This document shows, piece after piece, positions 21,700-33,793 of a stretch of DNA of 64,000 nucleotides. Position numbers and translations under genes: made by a program. Source of the DNA: Desmodus rotundus (lineage: Eukaryota; Chordata; Mammalia; Chiroptera; Phyllostomidae); assembly GCF_022682495.2 (NCBI RefSeq), contig NC_071389.1, positions 99,613,951 through 99,677,950 on the forward strand, given 5' to 3'. Each line of letters starts with the position of its first letter. The stretch's first letter is position 1. The notes under the pieces are model-generated. The model saw nothing but the letters and a program-made list of their open reading frames with translations. It made no database searches and was not told the DNA's origin.

Positions 21700-22620
21700 A
21701 AATAGGCCCTTCAATATTCTTGCAATAGTGATTTAGTGGCAATAAACTCCTTTAATTTTGTTTGTTTGTTTTCTTTTATTTTTCTCTGGAAAGTTCTTTG
21801 TTTAACCTTTAATTTTAAACAGAGTAATCTTAGTTGTAGGCTTCTGCTTTCATTACTTTGAGTGTTTCATTCCAATCCCTTCTGGCCTGAAATATTTCTG
21901 TTGGGAAATCACCTAATAGCCTTATAGAAGCTGCTTTGTTGCTAACTGTCTCTCACTTGCTGCTTTTAAGTTTCTCTCTTTGTCTTTAACCTCTGGCATT
22001 TTTAATAATGATATGTCTTGTTGTAGGCCTCCTTGGGTTCATATTGATTAGGGAGTTTCTGTGCTTCCTAAACTTGTGTGACTTTTTCCTTCATCAGGTT
22101 AAGGAGGTTTTCAGCCATTATATCTTCAAACAAGTTCTCGATCCCTTGCTCACTCTCTCTTTCTCTCTCTTTTTTTCTGGTATCTCTATAATGTGGATAT
22201 TGTTATGCTTTATGTTGTCCAGAGTTCCCTTAGACTTTCCTCATTTTTTTGAATCTCTTTTCTTTTTGTTGTTCTGCTTGGGTGCTTACTGTTATCTTGT
22301 TCTCTAAATCATTTGCTCCTCTGCTTCATCTAATGTGCTGTGGATGCCTTCTAGACTCTAGACTATTATTTATTTCAGATATTATGTTCTTCATTTCTGA
22401 CTGTTTTTCTCTGATTTATATGTACTTTTAACTTTTACTTCCTCTTTGTATAAGTTCTCACAGAGATCATCATTCTTCCTCTAAGGTCATTTTGCAACCT
22501 TATAACCATTGTTTTAAGCTGTATCTGGTATCTTGGTTGCTTCCATTTCATTTAATTCTTTTCCTGGAGACTTCTTCTGTTCTTTCATATGGGGCATATT
22601 TCTTTGTTCCCCTATTTTTT
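21700..22620 (-). pseudogene. ORF1 remnant of the old nested L1
   Basis: Minus-strand sequence collinear with L1 ORF1 follows the end of the nested L1. C-terminal sequence lies at 21700-21930, RRM-like sequence near 21990-22200 and coiled-coil-like sequence to about 22620. No frame stays open for long. It was recognised by alignment by eye to the young ORF1 at 10020-10951. Confidence 0.7.
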
Positions 22621-25027
22621 CTGCCTTTTTGTGTTTGTCCCAGTGTATTCTGTATATCTTCTATGACTCTCAAGCTTATTTTGAGGGTTTTCTGATGCAG
22701 ATACCTTGTGGGGCTCTGTGGCACAATCTTATAGATTACCTGAGCTAGATTATCCAGAAATGATTCTTTTGTGGGTTATGGGCAACCTCCTACTGTAGTT
22801 GAGTCTTGAATGCTGTTGGCTCATCCATGGGTAGAGTTAACTCTCAGGCTGGCTGACTAAAATGGTAAACCTTGTTCATTGTGTATGAAATGCTGTTTGG
22901 GGGGGCTGCCCCCCAAGACAGAGTTGTTCCCAGCAGGGTCTTGTGCCTGCCAGAATCCCCCTTTAGGTGGGTCACTTTTGTGGCTATTTGGGTTGAACTC
23001 TGGTGTGTTTTGAAGCCCACCTCTGGTTGTGTTTGTTCCTGACCCACTTGGTCATGGCTCTTGTTCAGGCCAATATCAGATATTGTATGGAACCTACCTT
23101 AGGAGCTCCCATCTATAGCTACCATGTTATTTCCCATTTGTGGCTGTCTGCTGGGCCTCACTGTGCATGGGAAAGGCAAAGCTATATGCCAGGATTGGCT
23201 TCCTGCAGCTCTCAGTTGGAGGCAGATCAATATAAGTCCAAGACTCCCTCAGGTCAGCAACTACCTGTCAGCTACCCCACCATCCCCTCTGGTTGCTTGG
23301 ACTTCCTCCAGAGTCTTATGAAATAAAATCTGTAGAGTGGACCTAAGCTGGTCACCCCCACTGACACTTCCACATGATTCAAGCTGAGTAGGGTGGGGCA
23401 ACAAGTTCAGGAAGACTGGGCTAGTGGGCTTTAAACTTGGAAGCAGCATAGTCAGGCACTCAATTGGGAGAATGTGGCCTATACTGTACAGCTATTCCAC
23501 TCAATCTCTGCTAGAGTCTCCAACTATAGCTCCTCTAGGAGAAGAACACCACAGGTTAGGTTGGGTACAGTCAAATTTCCCCACTGCAGAAGCAAGTTCA
23601 GCAGACAGGTTACCAAGACTTGGGCAAACAGATCAAGGAAGCCTTCCTTTGCAGATGGTGCCAGATGGGATGAGAGGAGGATGAGCAGCATCCTTCCTTT
23701 ATCTCTGTAGCCATGCCTACTTGATCCCCAGGCTGGAGCCTCTGAAAGTGATGTACTCCAAATGTCTCAGCTCTGAGTTTCACCCTCTTCCCCCTGAAGA
23801 CTGCGCCCAGCAGGATGGGGTTAGTGGCACTTGGAGGAATAAATCAAGGCTGCCCTACCCTGGGGGTAGTACTGGCCTGTGGGAGGTGAAGGAGCTGATC
23901 ATCTCCCCCTATCTTTGCAGCTTTTCTGCCAGAGACTCTGACAGGAGGCTCCAAGGGGTTCATGCAGAAGATCCCAGGTCTGAGCTATACTTCCTTCTCA
24001 CCACAGACTGAGTCCAGTTGGACAGAGACAGTGGAACTTGGGAGAACAGATCAAGATAGCCTCCTTCTGGGGGTGGCACCAACCCACAAGAGGGAAACAA
24101 ACTGCCTGCCCCCTCTTAGCTCCACAGCTGTGCTGCCAGAGACCCTGACAAGAGGGATATTTATTGGGGGTGGCACCTGCTGGACCCACAAGAGGGGGAA
24201 AGAATGGCTCCTATTCCAAAACCACACAGTTCAATGACTGAGAGTATGTATATTGTTTCTGCAGCAAAAGAGCACACTACAGTTCCCTCTTGGGTGCATT
24301 CAATAGTCCATCCTTCTGGATACAAGCTTGGCAGGGTGGTGTTGCCAGTATTTGGAAGACTGAGTTATATACTCCCACAGCTGATGTTGTAAGAATAGAG
24401 ATTCCCAATCCTGGGAAATGGCATCTGAGGGAAGTGTGGGATGTTTACTCAGGACTGGAGCTTCAGTGGCTGATCCTTCAGTTCTCTCTATGATGCCATG
24501 CCACCCAGATATTCTCTTTATGATTCCCATGTGCCGAGAGTCACCTTCCCTGTACCAGAGCCTGGGTGAGTGCCCAACAACAAGCTCCTGCGCATTAGCC
24601 CTTTAGGGGAGCAACTGGGATTTTATCAGACTCCCTCTTCTTCCCAGTAGACACAGTCCCTGCTGATTTTCACAGCCAGATATTATGCAAGGCCACTCTT
24701 CTCAGCCCTGGTGCTCTGGTTTGGGGGTCCTGATGTGGGGTTGAGACACCCATTCTCCTTACAGAAGACCTATGCAACCAAGATATCCCTCTGGCTGCTC
24801 ATCTATTATACCTGAGTGCAGGGACCAGCCTTCTCCATGACCCTGCCCTTCTTACCAGTCTCTGTGTAGCTTCTTCTATGCATCCTTGGATATAATCTTC
24901 CTGTTGAGCTGTCCTTCAGTTGGTTATTCATATTGATTGCTCTATATTATAGCTATAAATCTGGTTTGGTGCCAAGAGGAGGTGGATATAGCCTCTACCT
25001 TGTCCTCAGCCAACTTGGATCTATCCA
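22621..25027 (-). other. 5' UTR of the old nested L1
   Basis: About 2.4 kb of moderately GC-rich sequence lies between the old ORF1 and the candidate TSD at 25028-25040. It contains several internally similar blocks (CTGCAGCTCTC.., GACAGAG.., ..CAGATCAAGG..) near 23580, 23820 and 24040, suggesting short tandem duplications as in some L1 promoters. The open frames here are short and not protein-like. Confidence 0.6.
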
Positions 25028-25040
25028 AAAGTATTCTTTA

Positions 25041-26585
25041 ACAGAATTTGAAGTTACTAACACTGTAGTGACTGAACATCTCCCTGTGTTTCAAGGACTC
25101 CTACTGTAAAGAATTATTTGCTATAACAGAGAATTAAGCTGCTGTGAAAATATAAATGTGGCAAAAGATGGAAAGAGTGTTTTTGCAATATGTAAGACCT
25201 AGATTCCAGGACTCTTGAAGCCCTGATGCACCTTTTCCTTTTCTGAGGTGTAGGTGTTTAATATTTCCTTAGACATGTTATCCAATCAAGTCTCAAATTT
25301 GCTTAAATTGCTAAAAGATAGTTTCCTGTCACTTGTAGATAACATTAGTGGAGACATTTTTCAGAGATTTGTGCTTTACACAAGACAGCAGTTTCAGTCC
25401 TCACTGAAAATTGTGTTTAAGCCATTAGGATAGGTCCTCTTTTTAAAAATTAATATGAGATAAAAGGAGCACATAAAGCTGGCTGAAGTAGAATCAGAGA
25501 ATAAAAGCTAAGGCAATAACTGAGGAGAAAGATAGGCATAATTCTGAAACCATCATATTAGTACTTCGACTCAACCAACCAAGTCAACCTCAGAATACAA
25601 ATAGGTTTAAGGGAAAGTCAGCTTGTGTAGTTCAATCAGTAAGAGATTCTTCATAGCTTCCTTAATTTTAACATTGAAATTGTTAAACTTCTCAGAAGTA
25701 TTAACAATAAGCATTTAAACATCATTTATGTGCTTTCTTAAAAATATGAATGGCTTAAAAATATGTGATAGGCCACTTGCCTAGTAGAAATAGGCAATGT
25801 TTCCTTAAGAAATGTGTATGTGACTAAATGGGAAGAGATTGAGAAAATGAGTTAACAAGTGCTTATTTGATTTTGATGCTCCACTGGTGCACTAATCATG
25901 GTACAGGTCATATTTTTCTATGATATGTAGCGGAAGGTTTCTCCTCCCACTCCCACCCCCCAGTATCAAATGAAAAGCTAAGGTTACACAATAGTCCAGC
26001 TGTTACTTTACTAAATGCAGCTGTTTTCTGTTATTTGATAGCAATGACCAATCACTGAAGCATTTTCAAGTATGTAGTGTGTGTGTGTCTGTGTATGTAT
26101 GTGTGTGAAATACTCTTCCTTATAAGAAGTTGGGCTTTTAACACTAGAAATTATTTACTTGTTGAATATTTTGATTTTACCTAATTATTTCCAAAGCTAT
26201 TTTGGGAAACAATTTAAGAAAACAAAATAAAGAGTTTCAATGAATTTTACATTTTGGTACCAGATAATGTGTTAAGCTTTCTCAGTTCAGTTTTACTCAA
26301 GGCAAAATAATTTTAGCTAAAATAAGAATGGCGGGTTCAGAAAGAATCAAGACAAAATTCAATCCATTAGTCTCATGGAAAGGTAGGACTCAGCAATTTT
26401 CCTATTTTCCATTTAGAACTTCTACTTCATACATTAGAACTGGTATTCACAGTTAAAATCAATATCTACAATAAAAATTATTTCCTCACTTCATGGACTA
26501 GTCTACTCATTCTTTGTTGGAGATTCTTTCTTTTCTCTCTCTCTCTCCCTCCCTTATTCCCTCCTTCTTTCTCATTTCTACATAA
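25041..26585. other. AT-rich single-copy-looking DNA
   Basis: No gene, RNA or familiar repeat was seen, apart from a short GT-rich simple repeat at 26076-26108 and a CT-rich run at 26529-26580. Confidence 0.55.
26076..26108. repeat. (GT)n-like simple repeat
   Basis: Imperfect GTGTGTGTGTCTGTGTATGT stretch of 33 bp. Confidence 0.8.
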
Positions 26586-26700
26586 ATTTTTAAAATCCTC
26601 ACCCAAGGATATGTTTATTGTTTTGAGAGAGAGAAGAAGGGAGAGAGGAAAGATGGAGAGAGAGCGCTCTATTTTGTGATAGAGATAGAAATAGTGATAA
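26586..26700 (-). mobile_element. Partial VES-type SINE
   Basis: TCCTCACCCAAGGATATGTTTATTG followed by GAGAGAGAGAAGAAGGG matches the 3' part of VES SINEs on the minus strand. The tRNA-like head is missing. It is a decayed fragment; the right boundary is approximate. Confidence 0.55.
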
Positions 26701-28595
26701 ATAGAGAACTCAGTTTTCTCATTAACTGTTATTCAAATGAACAGATTTAGCTTGCAACCACTTACAATAATACTTATGCATTATATAGTGAAACAGTCAC
26801 AGGCACACAGAATGCATTAACCAATTAATATTGGGATATTGGAGATTTTGCTTAAATAAATAACTTAAGCTCAGGAGTTCTTTGTAATCAAAAGTCCATG
26901 CCATAGGAAAACAGGGACATAAATGGTCCTTTATATTGGCTTTAGCTTCCTTGTAAGAAACCTAATATCCTTTCTACAAGCCCAACAATAACTATATATT
27001 TATTTAAATTCTTTACCACTTTTGTCAGTGATGGTAATCTCTTGAGTTGGCAACAAGACGTTTAATTAAATTATGTGACTAGAGGGAATTCCAAAAGGAA
27101 ATAATACTATTTCAAAAATACAAGACAAAACAAAAAATCCAGGAAAAATGAAAACAATGAGCTATTTAACAGGAAAATTTTTGTTTGCACATCTCTGAAA
27201 ACCAAGTGCCCAGAACAATATCTATCCTCAATAAATGTTTGTAAAATGAATGAGTGCTAAAAAAAAGGAGAAAGGATATACTGGGAGGTGGATTTAATTA
27301 AAGTTGATGTAATTCAAAATCTATATTGTCTTGTTTCTTTCACTGGAGTAAGTGATTATTTGCTTTTGTTTCTTTTTTTTAATTAAACATTTGTTTTTTA
27401 AAAATTCTTTCCATTTAATTTAGACATTCAAAGGCTGGCTCATACTTTAATAATGAAATATTTAATACTACCAAATGTTTTTTATTTAATGTAGGTTTTC
27501 AAATATCTGATCCTCAAATGCTCAGTTCTGAGCTATGTTTTATAGTTGTAGATTTAATATAAAAATTCAGGAGAAAACATTTGTGTAAGAGTATTGATCC
27601 CCTTCCCACCCAAGGATGAATATACAGAGTAAAGGTCCTGTTCTTTTTTTTTCTTTTATGCTCAGTGCTTTTTGCATCTTTTGTAAGATATAGTTTCTAC
27701 CCTGAGTTCCCTGAGAGGTTAAAGAATTTTTCTGAAAGTTCTGATTTCTTATGCAGAAGAAATTTTTTTTTTACCCCAATAGAAAGCAGCTTTTATGCTT
27801 TCTCTCTCTTCAGCATTTTGGGTAATTTTACTAACTTATTTTCAGAGGAGTTTTTCCCTACCTTTAAATAATCTTTTCTGTTATTTTATTAATTTTCTAG
27901 AGATTTTCTCAAATTACACAAGACAAAATGAAATGCAGCCACCAACTCACTAGGCAGTCACATGGGAATTGTGCTGATTCTTATGTTATACAATATATTT
28001 TTATATGTTCTTTTACATATGCTTTTAAAATTATAGTTTCATAGTGCCTGTGTGGGTACTTGAAAGGCCATAAAATGTAAGGGATTATTTATTACTAGAG
28101 TGTTTCAAGAGCTTAGCAAACCTCCAGAGGTCACTATAAAAAGATGTAAGATACACTGAAATGGCTGGGCTGGGACAGAGAGGCAAGTCTGTTGCAGAAA
28201 CTTTAGACATCCTGCAACCCTCTCAATCCCCACTTCTCCAGCTGGATGGCTGTGTAGTTGGAGGTTTAGTAAACTCTACTTTTAGTTAATTTACCAGATC
28301 AGCACTGTTACTGTATGCTCAAGTAGTTTGACTTTTGTTCTTTGTAGATCTTTAGTCCTCTGTTTTCTAATTTTTCAAGTTCAATCAGTGATCTTCCATG
28401 TAGTCATGTTCTTTCACTTCCCTCATTCCACTGCTGCAGAATTTAAGATCCAAAGAACCTGCACCTGCAATTGTCCTGAAACTGCTTTCACAAGGATCAT
28501 TAATGATTTCTTTGACAATAAATACAAAATCCTTTTTCAAAATATAATATTTGATGTAGGATTTGCACAAGTAAAGTTAACTGCTTAAGTTGATC
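26701..28595. other. AT-rich single-copy-looking DNA
   Basis: The longest block without a recognised element. Open frames (for example 28328-28588) are short, lack family resemblance and have no splice-site or coding-bias support. No RNA gene was seen. Confidence 0.5.
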
Positions 28596-28599
28596 ATAA

Positions 28600-28756
28600 A
28601 TGGATTTTCACAAATGAATGCATCCTAATCAAGACATGAAATATTTTTATCACCTCAGAAAATTCCTTGGTACCCCATTTTGGTCAATCTTTCTCCCTGA
28701 GGCAATCATTGTTTTGATTTTAATAGCTAAATATTATTTTTGTCTATTCTTTCTTT
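28600..28756 (-). mobile_element. Probable ancient L1M 3' UTR fragment
   Basis: AATCAAGACATGAAATATTTTTATCACC and GAGGCAATCATTGTTTTGATTT resemble the 3' UTR of old mammalian L1M elements in minus orientation. The fragment stops where the younger L1 starts. The assignment is by eye only. Confidence 0.45.
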
Positions 28757-29003
28757 TTAAATTTTTATTGTTATTCAATTACAGTTGTATGCCTTTTCTC
28801 CCCATCCCTCCACCCCACCCCAGCTGAACCCACCTCCCTCCCCCATCTTCACCCTCCCCCCGATATTGTCCATGTGTCCTTTGTAATAGTTCTTGCAATC
28901 CCCTCTTCACACTGTCCCCACCCCACTCCCCGCTGGCCACTGCTAGACTGTTCCCAACCTCAATGTCTCTGGTTGTATTTTGTTTGCTTTTTTCGTCTAT
29001 TGA

Positions 29004-32000
29004 TTATGTACCAGTTAAAGGTGAGATCATATGGTATTTGTGCCTCACCTCCTGGCTTATTTCACTTAGCATAATGCTCTCCAGTTTCATCCATGCTGTT
29101 GCAAAGGGTGTAAGCTCCTTATTTCTCTCTGCTGCATAGAATTCCATTGTGTAAATATACCATAGTTTTTGGATCCACTCGTTTGCTGATGGGCACTTAG
29201 GTTGCTTCCAGTACTTGGCTAGTGTAAATTGTGTTGCTATGAACATTGGGGTGCACAGGTTCTTTTGGATTGGTGTTTCAGTGTTCTTAGGATATAATCC
29301 CAGCAGCGGAATTGCTGGGTCAAAGGGCAGTTCCATTTTTAGTTTTCTGAGGAAATTCCATATTGTTTTCCACAGAGGCCTCACTAGTCGGCATTCCCAC
29401 CAACAGTGCACTAGGGTTCCCTTTTCTCCACATCCTCTCCAACATTTGCATGTGGATTTGTTTATGTTGGCCACTCTGACTGGTGTGAGATGGTATCTCA
29501 CTGTGGTTTTAATTTGCATCTCTCTGATGGCTAGTGATACTGAGCATCTTTTCATATGTCTCTGGGCCCTCTGTATGTCTTCCTTGGAGAAGTGTCTGTT
29601 CAAGTCCTTTGCCCATTTTTTAATTGGGTTGTTTGTATTCCTGGAGTGCAGTCATGTGAGTTCTTTATATATTTTGGAGATCAGGCCCTTGTCTGAGGTA
29701 TCATTGGAGAATATGTTTTCCAATACTGTTGGTTCCATTTGTAATTTGGTGCTGTTTTCTTTAGCCATGCAGAAGCTTTTTATTTTGATGAGGTCCCATT
29801 TGTTTATTCTTTCCTTTATGTCCCTTGCGTTAGGGGACATGTCTGTGAGGATGTTGCTGCGTGGAATGTCTGAGATTTTCCTGCCAACGTTTTCCTCGAG
29901 CACTTTTATGGTGTTACAACTTATATTTAAGTCATTTATCCATCTTGAGTTTATTTTTGTGTATGGCGTAAGTTGGTGATCAAGTTTCATTTTTTTGCAT
30001 GTAGCTGTCGAGATCTCCCAACACCATCTGTTGAAGAGACTGTTTTTGCTCCATTTTATGCTCCTGCCTCCTTTGTCAAATACTAATTGACCGTAAAGAC
30101 TTGGGTTTATTGCTGGGCTCTCTGTTCTGTTCCATTGGTCTATGTGCCTGTTTTTATGCCAGTACCAGGCTGTTTTGATTACAGTGGCCTTGTTAAACAA
30201 TTTGATATCGGGTATTATGATCCCTGTTGCTTTGTTCTTCTTTCTCAAAATTGCTGCACCAATTCGGGGTCATTTATGGTTCCATATGAATTTCTGAAAT
30301 GTTTGTTCTACATCTGTGAAATATGTCATGGGTACTCTAATAGGGATTGCATTGAATCTATAAATTGCTTTGGGTAGTATGGCCATTTTCATGATGTTAA
30401 TTCTTCCAATCCATGAGCATGGTACATGCTTCCATTTGTTTGTGTATTCCTTAATTTCTTTCTTCAGTGTTGTGTAGTTTTCTGAGTACAGGTCTTTTAC
30501 CTCCTTGGTTAGGTTGATTCCTAGGTACTTTATTTTTCTTGTTGCTATATCGAATCGGATTTTTTTCCCTGATTTCTGTTTGTGCAGTTTCGTTGTTGGT
30601 GTACAGGAATGCCTTTGATTTCTGAGTATTGACTTTGTATCCAGCTGTGTTGCCAAATTCATTTATTAGGTCGAGTAGTTTTTTGGTGGCGTCTATAGGA
30701 TTTTCCATGTACACTATCATGTCATCTGCAAACAGTGACAGTTTCATTTCCTCCTTTCCAATTTGGATGCCTTTTATTGCTTTTTCTTGTCTGATTGCTG
30801 TGGCTAGGACTTCCAATACTATGTTGAATAGGAGTGGTGAGAGAGGGCATCCTTGTCTTGTTCCTGATCTTAGTGGGAAAGCTCTAAGTTTTTGTCCATT
30901 GAGTATGATGTTGACTGTAGGTCTGTAATATATGGCCTTTATTATGTTGAGGAATGCTCCCTGTATTTCCACTTTGCTGAGTGTTTTTATAAGAAATGGG
31001 TCTTGTATTTTATCAAATGCTTTTTCCGCATCTATTGATATGATCATGTGATTTTTGTCTTTGCTGTTGTTGATTTGATGTACTATGTTTATTGATTTGC
31101 GAATATTGTACCATCCTTGCATCCCTGGGATGAATCCCACTTGGTCATGGTATATGATCTTTTTAATGTATTGCTGGGTGTGGTTTGCCAATATTTTCTT
31201 GAGGGTTTTAGCATGTATGTTCATCAGCGATATTGGCCTGAAGTTTTCTTTCTTTGTTTTGTGTTTATCTGGTTTTGGGATTAGGATGATGCTGGCTTCA
31301 TAAAAAGAGTTTGGGAGTCTTCCACAGTGTGGATTTTTTCAAACAGTCTGTGAAGGATAGGGGTTAGCTCTTCCTTAAATGCTTTGTAGAATTCTCCTGT
31401 GAAACCATCTGGTCCAGGGCTTTTGTGTGTTGGGGGTTTTTTGATGACTGCTTCAATTTCCTCTGCTGTTATTGGTCTGTTCAGGCTTTCTGCTTCTTCT
31501 TCAATCAGTTTTGGAAGATTATATTTTTGTAGAAATGTGTCCATTTCACCTAAGTTTTAAAATTTCTTGGCCTACAGTTCTTCATAGTAATTTCTTACAA
31601 TCCTTTGTATTTCTGTGGTATCAGTTGTAATCTCTCCTCTTTCATTTCTAATTGTGTTTATTTGGATCCTCTCTCTTTTCTTCTTGATTAGCCTACTTAA
31701 AGGCTTGTCGATTTTGTTTATCTTTTCAAAGAACCAGCTCCTGGATTCATTGATCCTTAGAATTGTGCTTTTAGTCTGTATGTCATTTAACTCTGCTCTG
31801 ATCTTAGTTACTTCCTTCCTTCTGCTTGCTCTGGGCTTTCTTTGTTGTTGTTCCTCGAGTTCTTGTAGGTGTAGGGTTAGGTTGTTTGTTTGAAATGTTT
31901 CTATCTTTTTAAGGTAGGACTGTATTGCTATGATATTCCCTGTCAGGACTGCCTTTGCTGTATCCCATAGGTTTTGGGTTGTTGTGAGTTCATTTTCATG

Positions 32001-32825
32001 TGTTTCCAGAAAGGTTTTGATTTCTTCCCTAATCTCATTCTTGACTCATTCATTGTTTAATACCATGCTATTCAGTCTCCATTATTTTGAGTGTTTTGGG
32101 TTTTTTCCTTTTGGGTCTGTTTCTAGTTTCAGTCCCTTGTGGTCAGAGAAATTGCTTGATATGATTTCCATTTTCTTGAATTTGTTGAGGCTTGGTTTGT
32201 GTCCTCTCATGTGGTCTATCTTTGAAAAAGTTCCATGTGCACTTGAAAAGAATGTGTATTTTGCTTCTTTGTAATGAAAAGCTCTGTATATATCAGTTAA
32301 GTCCATTTCCTCTAGGGTATTGTTAAGTGACAGAATATCCTTCTTGACATTTTGTTTGGAAGACCTGTCCATTTTTGACAGTGGGGTGTTAAAGTCCCCT
32401 ACTATAAGTGTGTTGCTGTCAATATCTTTCTTGAAGTCTCCAAGATTTTCTTTATGTATTTGGGTGCTCCTATATTGGGTGCATATATATTTACAATGTT
32501 TATGTCTTCTTGTTAGATTCTTCCTTTGAATATTATGAAGTGATCTTCTGGGTCTCTCTTTATGGCCCTTCTTTTGAAGTCTATTTTGTGTGATATGAGT
32601 ATTCCTACCCCTGCCATTTTTTTCCTGTCTGTTTGGTTGGAAAATTTGTTTCCAGCCCTTCACTTTCAGGCTGTGTAGGTCTTTTGTCCTGAGATGGGTC
32701 TCTTGTAGGCAGCATATGTGTGGGTAATGTTTTCTTATTCATTCAGCTATTGTATGTCTTTTGATTGGAGCATTTAATCCATTTACGTTTAAGGTTATTA
32801 TTGATAGGTAGTTATTCATTGCCAT
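29004..32825 (-). pseudogene. L1 ORF2 (endonuclease-RT), frameshifted
   Basis: ATG at 32825 and normal end at 29004 give full family length. Open pieces are 32663-32082 (endonuclease with [13 protein letters not shown] and SDHKG), 31544-31281, 31224-30451 (RT with AEKAFDKIQ and intact FADD), 30662-30270, 30248-29652 and 29603-29004 (C-terminal domain, 199 codons). Frame breaks at about 32617-32623, 31333 and 30560-30566 sit at the same sites as breaks in the L1s at 5900-12676 and/or 45560-52232. Non-functional. Confidence 0.92.
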
Positions 32826-32870
32826 TTTTTCCTACCTGTGTTCCTCTGTCTTTCTCTTTTCCTTCCTTTC

Positions 32871-33793
32871 CTAAAGCAGTCCCTTTAGCATCTCTTGCAG
32901 AGCTGGTTTGGTGGAGCTGTATTCTTTTAGACTTCTTTTGTCTGGGAAACTCTTTATTTGGTCTTCTATCTTGATTGAGAGCCTTGCTGGGTAAAGTAGT
33001 CTTGGTTGCAGGCCTCTGGTTCTCATTACTTGGAATATTTTTTGACATTCTCTTCTGGCTTGGAGTGTTTCCATTGAGAAGTCAGTTGCTAACCTTATTG
33101 GGGCTCCCTTGGATGTTACCTCCTGTTTCTCCCTGCTCCCTTTAAGATCCTCTCTTTGTCTTGTAATTTTGCCATTTTAATTATGATGTGTCTTGCAGTG
33201 GGTCTCTTTGGGTTCCTTTTGTTTGGGACTCTCTGTGTTTCCTGGATTTGGGTGACTTTTTCTTTCCTCAGATTAGGGAAATTTTCCATCATTACTTTTT
33301 CAAACAGGTTTTCTATTCCTTGCTCTTCTTCTTCTCCTTCCAGAATTTCTTTTATATGGATATTGTCACCTTTCATGTTGTCCTGCTTTTCCCTTAATCC
33401 CTCTTCATTCTTTCTGAGCCTCTTTTCCTTTTCTTGCTCTCTCTGGGTGTTTTTTTCTACTTTGTCTTCCAGCTCACTGATCCAATCCTCTGCTTCATCA
33501 AGTCTGCTTTTCATTCCTTCTGCTGTGGTCTTCAATTCAGAAATTGTATTCTTCCTTTCCTCTTGGCCCTTGGTGATAGTTTCTATTTCCTTTTTAATGT
33601 TGATATACTTTGCAGTGAGTTCACTGTAGTTTCCCTGTAGTTTCTGGTAGTTCTCTGTGAGCTCAGTAAGCTTCCTAATAACCATTGCTTTGAACTCAGT
33701 ATCTGATAGTTGACTTGCCTCTTTTTCAGTTAGCATTCTTTCTGAGGCTTCCTCCTTTCCTTTCATTTGGGGATTGTTTCTTTGTCTTCCCAT
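32871..33793 (-). pseudogene. L1 ORF1, nearly intact, one late frameshift
   Basis: The first 225 codons are open (33793-33116, start MGRQRNNPQMKGKEE), covering coiled coil and RRM-like region with ILEGEEEEQGIENLF and RHIIIKM. The last 67 codons, 33074-32871, end MLKGLL in another frame. The break is near 33125 in a CCTGTTTCTCCC context. ORF2 follows after 45 nt, which keeps the same phase as ORF1. Confidence 0.92.

Larger units (their letters stand above)
4851..25027 (-). mobile_element. Old full-length L1 split by nested insertions
   Basis: The minus-strand pieces 4851-5684, 12689-14858, 15445-15516, 16526-17443, 17659-17726 and 21558-25027 join in order into one L1: short 3' UTR, ORF2, ORF1 and a roughly 2.4-kb 5' UTR. 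Together they total about 7.6 kb. Each gap is filled by an insertion with its own ends and, in most cases, TSDs. The whole element is flanked by a candidate TSD, AAAGTATT plus a few more bases, at 4840-4850 and 25028-25040. Its 3' UTR differs from the young L1s here, and its ORFs hold many stops, so it is an older subfamily. Confidence 0.85.

Noticed and set aside
22844..24606. Cluster of short frames on both strands considered as exons
   Set aside because: They lie in the 5' UTR of the old L1 between its ORF1 remnant and the candidate TSD, do not match known domains and overlap on both strands.
29215..29979. Long plus-strand open frame of 254 codons
   Set aside because: It is the antisense shadow of the L1 ORF2 C-terminal region on the minus strand. 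The same antisense frame recurs over every ORF2 copy (for example 6650-7126 and 50999-51736).
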